Positions 45,903 through 57,300 of a stretch of DNA of 64,000 nt are shown in pieces. Origin of the DNA: Choanephora cucurbitarum (lineage: Eukaryota; Mucoromycota; Mucoromycetes; Mucorales; Choanephoraceae); contig JAIWNI010000063.1 in NCBI GenBank assembly GCA_025331435.1, positions 102,471 through 166,470 on the forward strand, written 5' to 3'. Numbering within the stretch: the first letter of the stretch is position 1; each line of letters begins with the position of its first letter. A program made the translations under genes and the position numbers. The notes under the pieces are model-generated. The model was not told the origin of the DNA, did no database searches, and saw only the letters and a program-made list of their open reading frames with translations.

Positions 45903-45932
45903 GCACATATTACACAGTCTTATTTTGTATTC
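45900..45932 (-). repeat. Right terminal inverted repeat of DIRS
   Basis: 33 nt, exact reverse complement of 41908-41940; it overlaps the recombinase stop codon. Confidence 0.9.
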
Positions 45933-46089
45933 TAATTGTCTAAAAGGCAATTTTCTTCCTAAAAAACGACTTTTCTTTTTGAATGGTGACTGCTCCATGA
46001 GAAATGGAGTTACAAGGGCCTAACTACCATGAGTGAATAACATTTCGTTTCTTCTTTTATACCTCCTTTAAAAAAAGTCATAAAATAAA

Positions 46090-46695
46090 ATGCCAATATC
46101 AACCAAAACCTTCGAGTGCTCCAAATTTTCAGATGAAACCTACAAGCTTTTGAGCCATGTTTATGGCATCATGAAGGATGATCAGTTGAATGTACCTTCG
46201 ATGAAGTAAGAAAGCAAGCGTGAGTGTCTTTCTGAACTCCTCAACAATACAGAATACGCTGCACAAAAGACCATTCATATGTGCAATAACCCCTCGGAAG
46301 TTTCCGAAAAGAAGAAGAGAGGTCCTCATTTCAAGACTCTTTCAACGGAATATATTTTAGCCGTGAAAGACATTCTTATATTGAACAAAAAAAAACGGCA
46401 GGAAAAACACTGTCAAGTCAATTAGAAACAAACTTATGCTATCCATGACCCTGACATCTCTAACCCAACCCTTCTCAGGCACTTAATAGGTCTCAAATAT
46501 AGGACAAGTGATAGAAAAAATATCATGCACGACTATGTCAACAGAAAACTCATAGAAAACCTCTCTGAGACCCAAAAATCTCATATTTTGTTAGTCTGAA
46601 AGAAGTCTCTTCAGCAATGCCTCAAGTACCATGCTAACTATACTGAAAAATGTAAAGAACAAGAGATGAATGTTGATGAGGCTTCTTCCAGCTGA
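46090..46695 (+). pseudogene. Decayed transposase N-terminal region
   Basis: Starts MPISTKTFECSKFSDETY and is interrupted by several stops and frame changes. Readable pieces (KKKRGPHFKTLSTEYILAV, ISNPTLLRHLIGLKYRT) have the spacing of the helix-turn-helix region of Tc1-like transposases. No catalytic part or terminal repeats are seen. Confidence 0.35.
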
Positions 46696-47032
46696 GTTTT
46701 AATTGATTAAGGAATAACAATTTTTTTGAGAAACACAACTTTAGCCCCGAAGCTGCATATCAGACCTTTTTAAGCAGTCAGCACATTATGACTGGCTAAT
46801 TTTTTCATTAACCTTATTTCAATAAAGTATACACTTTCTACAAAAAAAACACAACTTTGAAAATGCATAGTGATGAAGTGAAAGGAATACAAAAGCTGAC
46901 AACATTTACATAAATCCGCCGGTATAAGAATCAGAATGGTACTAGTCTCGTCAAAATCGAATGGCTGTAACTCGAGAAAATCGAAATCGGATGAGGAAGA
47001 TAATTAGTGAATATATCTCTATATGATATTAT

Positions 47033-47148
47033 GAATCTACTTAAGTGTTTCTGCTGGAATTCGAATTATAGGCATAAATCCTCAGTGGCTTTGGTGGTTA
47101 ATGATCTCTTGTCCCTGAAGAAGTTTTTTGTTTTATTTTTTAAAGTTT
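47033..47148 (+). repeat. Left TIR of MULE
   Basis: Inverted relative to 49417-49553, perfect over its inner 35 nt. Confidence 0.85.
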
Positions 47149-47150
47149 TT

Positions 47151-49411
47151 TTAATGCAACTGTCTTTCAGGATTTTTATATAGGTTGGGGTTTCTTGTCG
47201 CAACCCCGTCTAACTTCTCTAAGATATGCTCTAAGTGTCTTGCAATATCTTCTGCAGCTTCTGTTTCAGGGGATGCAGCTCGGGATGCTTTGTGTACTTT
47301 TCTTTTTTGATGGTTCAGTGTTGACATCAAAGTTTTGACACGTTTTCAAACTGCACTCCTCTCTCCGTTTCCTCTTCTACCTTCTTCAACTTCATGTTCA
47401 TCAACAACATCTATCTCTTCGTCGCTATCACCAATGATATCTATTTCTTCATCTTAAAAAAAGCTTAACGTTAGTCCTTTCTCATGAGCAGTCTTATTTC
47501 TATTCGTGAAAGTAATACCTTCTTCGCCAATCTGAAAAGCTTCCTGAGTTCTGAAAGCAGCAAGTTGATCATTTCTGACACAATCGTAGAACAAAGGAAT
47601 TGAGGTGTATCTCTTTAAGAGATACATGTGCTTACAAGGCAAACTTCTCTTCCTGAAATCAGGACACGTACATTTGCTAATAAAGCCATCTTCAACACTA
47701 ACAGAGTACTTAACAGACGGGGAAGTTAAGGAACCTACAAAACAATTCCCATTGACAATAGTAACATCACTGCTATTGGTACCCAATGGGTTCTCAATAA
47801 GAGAAGGTAATTGGTTTGCAGGAACCTCTCTCGCAAAGAATGAACGTTTAGCTTGTTCGTTTTGCTCCGGCCTCATTCTGCCATTGTTGAACATAATACG
47901 TTCTCGTTCCTCTGCGAAGTGAAATTCGACATCATTAACCAGGACGAAAGTCAAATGATCTAGTCGGTTAATTCTGCGTCGACTAAAATATACGGTCTTA
48001 AGCTGATTATGCCACGACTCAATATAATTGTTAGTGAGCATGCTTCTATGTGTCTCCGGCATGTACGATTGACTCCATTGACCCTTCAGCTCCTCAGTTT
48101 GAGTCCAGGGTCTACGAAAGTAAGTCAGAAAGCCAACTTGGTTCTCTTGCTCCAACTTCAATTCGAATTGGGCAAGAAGATCGTTGAAAGCAGCAACTTC
48201 GCTTGTGAGAAGCAGCTGACCCAGCAATTGCTCCAATTGCTTCTTGTACTGGCCTACTTCTTCTTGGGTGTGGACACCAGTGAGTGTGGCCTTTTAGTCC
48301 ATGGCCTTTCTCCAAGCCTTCAACACATGGAAGCCGCAGTAATGAACATAGGTACTACTCAATGCACTGCGGATGGCATTGAGCTCGGCCACACAACAAT
48401 CGATGATGATTGCCTCAGGATTGAAGCTACCTTGTTGCTTCAAGAAAGTAAGCTATTGGCTTACTGGACCAATGGTTTGGTCATTGGCTAGCATATACGC
48501 AACAGGATAGTCCTTCTGGGTATGAGTATCCCGAGCAACAAGACTGTAAAGCACCTCGGTACTTCTGGGAGAGATGCCATGTGTTGCATCAAAGTAGAAA
48601 GACTTATTAAGAGACATCTCTCGTACTTGAACAGGGGATTGATATCCACGGGCAAAGAGCTTGTCATTCTGACTGTACAATTGCAAGTTGCCATTGAAGA
48701 CAACATAATTCTTCGTTGGCAGTTGACGGTCAAGCCAGGCGTCGAAAGAAATCAAATCATTTTTATCAAGGCAACAAAGGGTTTTTTTAATCAACTCAAA
48801 TGTTCAAAAAGTAACTCAATATTTCGCACCTTCTTGATGCGATTGTAAATATCTTCATAAATGGGCTTTCTTCTGCCATATTCCCACTGCTCAATCTGGC
48901 GAAGAACTGCAGTTCTAATGTCTCTGCAGTTTGAGCCATTTCTTAAGTTTCTTTCAATGACCGTTACAGTTTCCCTGGTCAAAGGAACACTTCTGATGTC
49001 GCTGTTGCTGCCAGGGACATGGTTGACATGGCCCATCGACATCTTGATTTCAACAACACCAGGGTTTTGAACATACTGAAGGATGCTCAAAGTTCCTCTG
49101 CATCCAATTTTCTTTGAATCTTTTTGACTGATACGCACAGTTCTAGTAGGGGTATGTTGGCCTCTACGGTGACATTCACGGGATTCACCCATGATCAAGT
49201 TTTCGGCACTTCTACTATGCTTCTTAATCCACTTGGTTGCACTCAACTCGCTGATGCGGTCGAAGCATTCTTTCCACTCGTTTGCTATTACACAAACAGT
49301 CTCGTTCGAAGGGAGACTTGAAACTCCTGGTACTTCAGTACTGACAAGGGCGGTCTCAATGTTTGCTAAGTTGTATACGATTCTGCTAGGAGAGGTTGAC
49401 ATGTTTGACAT
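47151..49411 (-). pseudogene. MULE transposase with SWIM finger, stop-interrupted
   Basis: Starts at 49411 (MSNMSTSPSR). The N-terminal DNA-binding part has Cys/His residues (SRECHRRGQH, KKIGCRG). The DDE core shows FYFDATHGIS, IIIDCC and a Glu in NNYIESWHNQLKT; the SWIM zinc finger CTCPDFRKRSLPCKH follows. One frame break lies at about 48791-48800, and four in-frame stops follow (48453-48455, 48294-48296, 47454-47456, 47346-47348) before the natural end at 47151-47153. Between stops the frame is fully conserved, so inactivation is recent relative to indel decay. Confidence 0.85.
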
Positions 49412-49416
49412 TTAAG

Positions 49417-49553
49417 AAACTTTAAAAAATAAAACAAAAAACTTCTTCAGGAACAAAGATAAAAATTACAAGTAAAGAAATCAGTACGCCACCAAAGCCA
49501 CTGAGGATTTATGCCTATAACTCGAATTCTGACGGGAACATTTAAGTAGATTC
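49417..49553 (-). repeat. Right TIR of MULE
   Basis: Partner of 47033-47148; ends at ...GTAGATTC, the same bases as the left arm read inversely. Confidence 0.85.
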
Positions 49554-52500
49554 CTTCTGATGGCAAGCTGAGGTAGAAAGAGTTCAAATCGTTGACCTAA
49601 ATGCTCAAATCTGTCGTGGATTATACAACTAATAAGTTGCAGCCTAAAGAGTATGTGTGCTTTGCTTTCGAGCACTCCTTGCTTGATCTTTCATTTTTTA
49701 AAATAAACCATATTAGGGCTTAATACACACGTTAGAGCCAACGCTTAATTAGCACTACTTGAGCAGAAAGATGAAAAGAAGAGAATCGAAACAAATTGAT
49801 ACTCTCTTAAGTCTGGAAGCATTTCAAGTTGTATACTGATACTTGATTCTCCCAACCGAACTTGATAAATACAATTAGGCAACATTCTTTTATATGTAAT
49901 GCCTTTCTGTCATTTGATTCATTCGAATCCCTTCCTTGAATTTTAATGGTCTCTCGTTTGTTTGCTTTTCTTTATTGAGCTGATTTGGACACCCTTAAAG
50001 AAATTAAACTCGACTTCGCTGACGATCCAAAAAGCTAGAAATTGGAAATCAATGATATCTGTCATTTTGCAGGAACTGAATTCAAATTCTTAAGACTTCT
50101 TTGGGATAAATAGACAACAAATCAAAAAAAAAATCGCACAAGTTATGCGAAACACATCTCACAGCAATAGACCAAGAAGCCCTTCTTCTTTCTTGAGATT
50201 CATATGTTATATTACAAACAAGTGTGTTATTTAATAGTCAATAAACTGTATGGAAAATAATCATACTGACAAGAAAAAGAAACATATGTCTCCTCTTTAT
50301 ATACAAGCCTTTGATTTTCTCAAATAAAGAAGGAATAGTCATAATTTTCATTTTCTTTAGGAATTTCACACCGACCGAAGTCCGTGCCAAAAACCTCCCA
50401 GAAGGAGGAAAAAGAATACTCCATCACCGTTAATAAGTTGGGCTTCCCTGCGTAGAAGTCGCTTATAGGTCGGATCACACGGAGGACCCCTATCTAAAAG
50501 GAGCGCAGTAACTTCATCGTCGTCCACCGGCTAGTTTTGCATGTCAAGGCGCCTCGCAGGAAGGAAAGCCAAGCCAAGTCGCCAAAAGCGATCCACAGCC
50601 ATTTTTAAGTGTCAGGTGTATGCCACAGCCTTTTAGACAAAGCCGCTGTTGCAGTCCCTTTCTACGAGGTATGGAATGCCTCTCGAAAAGAACCTTAATA
50701 AAGATTCCACTACGAAGATTGGAATGCTTCTCGTGAGGACTATGAACAGCTATACCCGTCAGTCCGCGCATCAACATCTCAGCACCAAACATAATGGAAC
50801 GGTATAAGCGAATCCTCTTTAGGGGCCAAAACGCAACTATACAACGTTTTTTCTGTAAGGTGAACCGACCGTTGTTCAAACGTACCATAATCGGGGTTAG
50901 GATAAGGAAACAAAAAAAAAGCAGAGAAAAGGACCCTTTTTATACCTTATTTTTCCTTGCCCTCCAAAAGCAGGGTCCTTGCTGAAATTTTTGTCGCAGT
51001 CACTTTGGTAGAGCAATTCTCACGCAGTCATGACGTAATCAACTCTTCCTTTTGACTTTTCCCTTTCTTCAAGACAAGCGAAGAAGAGTAAAGAGACACA
51101 GTAAAGAAGAAGGGAAAAGGGGTTTACTTGCTAGTTTATGCCGCCAGTTCACTTTTCTTGTTCCTATTAACTCCTCTACAATTAAAGTGACACATAACCA
51201 ATATCCGATATACGCGGAGCAGGAAAACAAAGTATAAGCTTTCTTCGTCCCCAAGTTGGTTAAAAGTGATGCATCACTCAATGTACAATGCTTAGAGAAT
51301 AGGACTTAGAACATATAACAACAGCACATGAGGTTCGTGTTATTTTTGAAACACAGCAAGTGTATTTATGTAGCACGTTTGCCAGATTATTGTCATTAGC
51401 TCTATTGTTCAAGTGATCACTAGCAAACAAACTAGTTTGACTCGAGTGACCGAAGAGTGTTTTATTTTCAAAAGGAAATAAGACACTTGGTGCGAGTGTT
51501 GTGAGAAGAAGCATGGCTAAAAAGATTCTTTGAGATCTTGTTGATCCTCTTAACTTGATTAGACCATCCAAAGTACAATTTACAATCAGCGTGCAAACTT
51601 GCTTCAGTAGAAGGCTTACGACCAGTAAAATCAAATTCTAGTCAGCATGCAGCGAACAAGCCAAATTTAAACTGTCTTCAAGAAGAGACAGATTGAATTA
51701 ATCTATTGATTTCAGTACCTAACAGACAGATTGTGTATATTGCACCTTCAAACATGAAGTTTTTCTGTTTCTAATACAGCAAGTTGTTTGTTGAAAAGTC
51801 AATTTCAAACCTTGTTTGAGCACTAGAGTTTCTTTTTTCTTACATTCCTTCAAATGTCAGATGCTTCAAGAGAGGTCTATTTTTTTGTCAAAAAAATTTA
51901 GTCCACATGATCTTCAAATGATCTTTACTCGACTAGCTTGATATGTTCATATCTACACATACAGAGAAGAGAATAAGACACTTCCAAATACATAATGACA
52001 GAGCTGCAGGTAGCTTAGATAAGAAGATTATTTAGATGTTTTCAATAAGTCATGCTTGGACAGGTCATAAATTAAACAAAGAACACATTTATCAGCTCAT
52101 GAAACCTACTCAATTTTTGTTCATGCTCTTCATCTGTGACATTTCTATTTGATCGATTCTCAAAACTTAACTGGTGGTAGTATGACAATAATAAAAATAT
52201 ATGCTGTTGAAGGTATACGAATATTCTCATAGTCAAGCAAATGAAGAAGTTGTCTTCCTTTAGTTGCAGTCAATTACATTTGTAATTATGAAGGGCTTTG
52301 CTTTTGAAAGGAAAAGAGATAGACAACAAGTACTCCCCAAATTAAGAAATTGAATCCTTGAGTATGTTTAGTAAATCATGTATGAATAGCAAAATGATAA
52401 TATCTATTTGTATGTGTAAATAAGATACAAAGCAAATAAAATAGGTAAAGCAAATAAAATAAAGAGAAATGTGTGTAGATATATAATAAGGGATAAACAG

Positions 52501-52683
52501 AACAATAAAAATGAAAGAAATTGCAGAAATACTACGAAAAAAATACATAGATGAAATAGGTGTACGCATAATAGGTAAATAATAAAGTAATATATATGTA
52601 ATGGGATTAAGTATTAGAGCAAACGAAATATGCCCTTTTGATTTCTTTTTTTTTGTTTTCATAAAGGGGAAAGAGTCGCCAAA
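49554..52683. other. Gene-poor spacer with a degraded coding relic
   Basis: 3.1 kb. At about 50361-50890 the composition turns GC-richer and frame-shifted pieces read protein-like (NFTPTEVRAKNLPEGGKR; GLPCVEVAYRSDHTEDPYL; MERYKRILFRGQNATIQ), probably a decayed transposon of unknown class. A 14-nt inverted pair (CTTTTCCCTTTCTTC-like) lies around 51056-51120. The rest is AT-rich without supportable features. Confidence 0.4.
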
Positions 52684-53009
52684 TTACCAAATGCCCCGAT
52701 TCAAATTATCAACCAGATGATCAGAATAAGGATGAAATTGCTGTGATTGTGGCGAAGTTTGAGAATGAAGGTGGTTAAGACGTAAAAGCCAATCGTCGTT
52801 GTTTACTGAAGAACGAAAAAGTAGTTGATCCTGTTGCTGTTTTAACAACTGTTGTTGTTGATTCAATGAAAGCAAAGAAGGAGCAGGCGGTTGAGTTTGC
52901 GACAATATAGGTGGCGATAATGGACGAAAAGAAGAGTTTAGTAGACGTAATCGGCTATGACTACTTTCTGGAGAAGTTGGCATTAGAGGCGATTGTGGCT
53001 GTGATTGTA

Positions 53010-53049
<40 letters not shown>

Positions 53050-54327
53050 TTGTTGCGGCATTTGTTGCTGTTGGTGAAGGTTGGCATAGGTTAGGTTCTG
53101 ATTTGACTTGTCAGCTTGTGAGCGTCCCCAAGATAATCTTATTTTTGAATTGCCAATAAGAAAGCCGTTCATTTTCTCAATTGCTTTCTCTGCTGAGCTA
53201 CGGGAAACATACTGCACAAATCCACATCCTTTGCCTAATGGTATTTTGACATAAACCACTTCTCCAAATGGAGCAAAGTAATGCTGGAGCTCTTCTTCAG
53301 TCACAGGTGCAGATAAACCACCAACAAAAACTGTTGTGTTGCTAGGGTCAGTAGGCTGATTGACAAGAGCAGGCGCCTGCAAGGATAGTTGAATATATCT
53401 GGCATCATGCTGAGATAAGGGAGATAAAGGTTGTTCATATTGATAAGGAGGGGACGAAAAAGGCTGCTGGGCACCATTAGAAGGCTTTTGATGCAAATGG
53501 TTTGTTTTGGGTGTTGCAAAAGAAACTCGTATAGGTCTATTATCACATAAGATGCCATTCATCTCCAAAACGGCTTCTTGCTGTTCTAATTGATTCAAGA
53601 ATCGTACGAATCCGTATCCTCTTGACAATCCAGTAAGTGGGTCAGTCATGATTTTAGCAGAATGGCAGGAAGGATATCGTGCTCGAAATAATGCCTGTAA
53701 GAAAAAGAAATTGTTTTTTTAGAAATAAGTCAAGTTAGCTTTATATGTATATTACTCACAAGTAGATAAGTTTCATCGACATCATTACTGAGATCGCCCA
53801 CAAACAAACTATATTCTGGAGCACGGTCTTCTCTAGAATGAGGTAATGTTTATGTATGTTAATATAGAGCAATAATTACCCAAAATTATACTTACTTTCT
53901 ATCACAAATGCCTCCACCTGAAGCCCAATTCAGACGAAAAACCTTTGTAGAATTGGGTATTCTTGCACCATGAAATGTGTTGAGTGCTTTCTGGGCTAGT
54001 TGACTGGATTCAAAGCCGATAAAAGCATATCCTGAACTCAGACTTTGATAACCATAAAAAAAGTCAGCATTTCAATGTTATGATCAATCATTATGCCTTA
54101 CTTTGTTCTTTTGTCTCGAATTAACTTGATAGCAACATTGTCGCCCAGCAACGAACTCCACAATTGTTTCAAGAAGGCTTCGTCCATCCAGAAATCAAGA
54201 TCTCCCATCCTATAGTTATTTATTAAATTGACTGTCTTTCGAGAAAGAAACAATAGTACCATAGAGTTGTCTTGCTATCATTGTTTCTCACAAAGAAATC
54301 ATCATGAAAGATAAAAAGATCTGACAT
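52684..54327 (-). CDS. RNA-binding protein with three RRMs (Nam8/Csx1/TIA-1-like)
   Basis: Exons 54327-54260, 54209-54102, 54042-53896, 53832-53760 and 53694-52684 give 468 residues. RRM1 about 20-105 (TTLWMGDLDFWMDEAFL, SGYAFIGFESS), RRM2 about 120-200 (YSLFVGDLSNDVDETYLL, GLSRGYGFVRF) and RRM3 about 255-325 (TTVFVGGLSAPVTEEEL, GCGFVQYVSR). The order, spacing and the EYSLFVGDLS start of RRM2 are those of fungal Nam8, Ngr1 and Csx1 and plant RBP45/47, which act in splicing or mRNA stability. A polyQ tract and a Gln/Pro/Ser-rich tail follow. It is the only conserved gene inside the transposon island. Confidence 0.93.
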
Positions 54328-57300
54328 GATGATAAATAATCAAAGATTACAAATAGAAAAGTGAGAAGAAAAGAGAGTAATTGTAGGCTGAAAAAGAAGA
54401 GAAAAGGGAGTCTGTTGAAGTAAAACTTGTATCAAACAAGTAAAACAAAACAGAAGAAAAAGAACAAAAATAAAAAATACCAGAAATAAGGGAAAAGGAT
54501 TTAATCATTTCAAGCTCAGGTGATCTTCCTTGAGGCACAGGAGAAGCCCGTGCGACTTTTTTCTTTCAGCTGTTGATGATCACGCAGCATAATAGTGATG
54601 CTTCCAGCTGATTTAAACCTATCGCATTTCATTCTGAACGCTGACTGAGATAATAATAAAAAGGGGAGGTCTTATTTTACTGGCAAGCCCTGTATTGAAT
54701 AGTTTGCGCAACCTTACTTGTACATTAAGTTTCCTTTTTGGACCTTTTTTTGGGGTCCAAAAAGAGATATCTCTCTTTCGTTCAGTCGTTCCAACGCCAA
54801 AAGGCGGCTTTTCAAACAAAAAGGCGGTAAATACAGTGGCACAAGGTTTTGTTTTGAACAATCAAAAAATTAGTTATCTTCTTTCTTAATTACTACTCTA
54901 ATAAACCTTTTGTCAGCCATCTAAAACTACTCAAATCTATTTTATCTCATTTGCGCCAGTCATTCTCAGCGTGAGATAGCTGGGTCTGCTGGGCTTGCTG
55001 AACTACCTCTTTCAACTGTGAACAGTATTATTGCTCATATCAATAAAACAGACTCACCTCTGCCTCGCACTTCTTCTGGAGCACTTATGAAAGTTGATGA
55101 AAGAGATCTGAGACACTTGCGGTCTATTTTCTTGCAGATTTTTTAGAAAAGTTTTCTCATCTCTTTGAGAACCATGCTGCCACTGACGCATACACTCTCA
55201 GAAAGCAAGCGGTTGAATCATATTGCAAATGCGGAAAAATTGTGATCGTAAAGACGATCCATTGCTTACCTCTCGCGAAAGGGAATATATGAATCTTAAT
55301 TCGAAAAAGAAAGATGTTAAGAAGAAAGGAGAATAAACACAAGGAAAGAACTTGTTGATGATGATTGGTGATCGCGGCTTGGGGTAGGTTCCAGAATTAG
55401 AGGACATCTTAGGTGTAGTGGTATTTGGAAGCAAGATTGGCATGCAAGGTATACGATTGTCTGTATCACAAATGAAATCTTTACTTCCCAGACATGTGTA
55501 TATTGCTTCAACAAGCTCACTCATGCAAGATTGCGCATTATCAAATAAGACAAAATAACCCATAGAGAAATCAAAGGTGCCTTTATCTGCTATAATTTCA
55601 GGTGCCCCTCTGCTCTTTCGAGAAATTCTCCCTGTATTTTCAAAAACCATCAGTCACTCCAACACTAATTTCAATCACAAAACAGCATCCTTTTGTACAA
55701 GTGGTGTATTGGCTGCACGCAAAAAAAACAAAAATTGCATATTTGAGATTTAGAAATTTGACACTTTTTCAGAAAATCAATTATGCAGCTGCACAGTCAT
55801 GAAAGAGTTTCTTTGTTCAAACACGCTTGTGACACTGAGTTAAAATGGCGACTGAGTCTTCAAGAATCTTTCGGCTAAACACTGCTACATCTCTTTGTCA
55901 TGTTAGTATGGTAGTGACAAAGCATGAATATTTTGTTTAACTTTCTTGATAATTCTTTCTGATGACCGGTGCTTTCAAAACCTATTTGGAATATCCTACT
56001 GCCGAATAAGATTTACCCATCGGAAAGGAATGAAAAGACAGCGCAGTTCTTCAAGAAATTCCTTTGAGATACACTGCACTTCATTGGTCATGTTGCTCAC
56101 TCAATAATGGTAGTCGAGTGATGCAAACTTACACTTGTTGACCTTATAATCTGAAAATGATATGTTGCATTCCACAATGAAGGTTTTGATCCTATATCCA
56201 GCTGACTTGCACTTTAACATACCAATGGCTTTGGCTCTCTTCTCATGCAATGAAACTTGACTCTAGATAAATAGCTATATGCTTTTGTACTTGTTTTTGT
56301 TTATGCGCACTTCATTGTAATGGGATGATACGCTTTTTTTTTCTGTTGGGATTAAGCCAACCAAATATAACTTCTCAAACTACCAACACTGAGCCTTTGT
56401 GCATTGTAAAACAACTTGCCTTACACAAATGTGTCAAAGACTTATTTCGTGCATCTTTGAGCAGAATGAATTAGACTGCTTTCAAATGAAGAATAAAGAA
56501 GAAAGGAATACAACTTTGTCTATGATCTCCGCGATTCTAGCTGTTTGACCCTGTAATTATTTTACTACTGAGATAAGCCTGTCTTCCCTGTTATAGTCAT
56601 ACCATTCTTATGGTGATTGTAGTAGAACATTTATTTGATTGAATCGATCTCTTGGATTGAGGAAGCTATAGTATTGAAGCTGCTTATAGTAATTGAAACG
56701 ATGATACTCGCAAGCTTCGCAAAATCAACATGAGCCTGTTGTTTTTTTCATTCTATTGTACTCAACATTATTATCTTTTCTATAAAAACAAAAGGTCGCA
56801 CTTTAGTAAGCTCGTTTTCATTGCGATTTGTAATAGAATTCAACTGATAAATATCTCTGATGTCATCTTCAGCACAAGATCGCCTTGGTGTGCATTCTCA
56901 AGAGGCATTCAAGTCTTGTGCTTCCTATATTGCATGTAGCCTTGAGGACAATAAATCAATTTTTAACATCTATTTTATGGATACAAGACCGAGAACGAAG
57001 CTATCTCCCTACACCCACATTACTCGTTTTGTAACGGACATCTTTGTTGTCAATGCCCTTAGCGTATTAGCTCGTCCTCGCACCTTTCTTTGCTCCCTCA
57101 GAGTAAAAACAATATTTTAAGACCGATGAATACAATAAAATAAGCCGATGCTTTGCATTAATTTCAATCAACAAACTTTTGTAACACTAGCCGAGAGATA
57201 CAGTGTTAATCTTTGTATGATCACAGTAGCTTCTATGTACGATTCCTCCGTTGTAGAAATTTGTCTATCTGAAAGTGGACGAGAGAAGATATTTGATATC

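Larger units (their letters stand above)
41908..45932 (+). mobile_element. DIRS-like tyrosine-recombinase retrotransposon, apparently intact
   Basis: Bounded by a perfect 33-nt inverted repeat (41908-41940 and 45900-45932). Between them lie a gag-like frame (42071-42988), an RT, RNase H and methyltransferase frame (to 44919), and a frame ending in a tyrosine recombinase (to 45902), each in a different reading frame, the usual DIRS organisation. No stop or frameshift interrupts the recognised domains. DIRS elements integrate by recombination rather than with an integrase and make no target-site duplication; Phycomyces Prt1 is a known relative. Base composition is visibly more GC-rich than the host genes. 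Outer limits could extend further left, into the foldback region. Confidence 0.9.
47033..49553 (-). mobile_element. Mutator-like (MULE) DNA transposon, inactivated
   Basis: Long terminal inverted repeats flank one transposase gene: left 47033-47148, right 49417-49553. A 35-nt stretch (47114-47148 against 49417-49451) is a perfect inverted match; further out the arms share CCACCAAAGCCACTGAGGAT and other blocks with gaps. The start and end of the coding region touch the inner edges of the repeats, so nothing else is carried. No clear target-site duplication is seen next to the outermost matched bases, so true ends may lie slightly beyond. Confidence 0.8.

Noticed and set aside
48009..48491. 160-codon plus-strand frame opposite the MULE transposase.
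   Set aside because: Antisense shadow of the transposase coding sequence.
55157..55650. 150-codon minus-strand frame (MVFENTGRIS...).
   Set aside because: No recognisable domain, and it lies in the decayed region following a plus-strand transposase relic. I could not support it as a gene.
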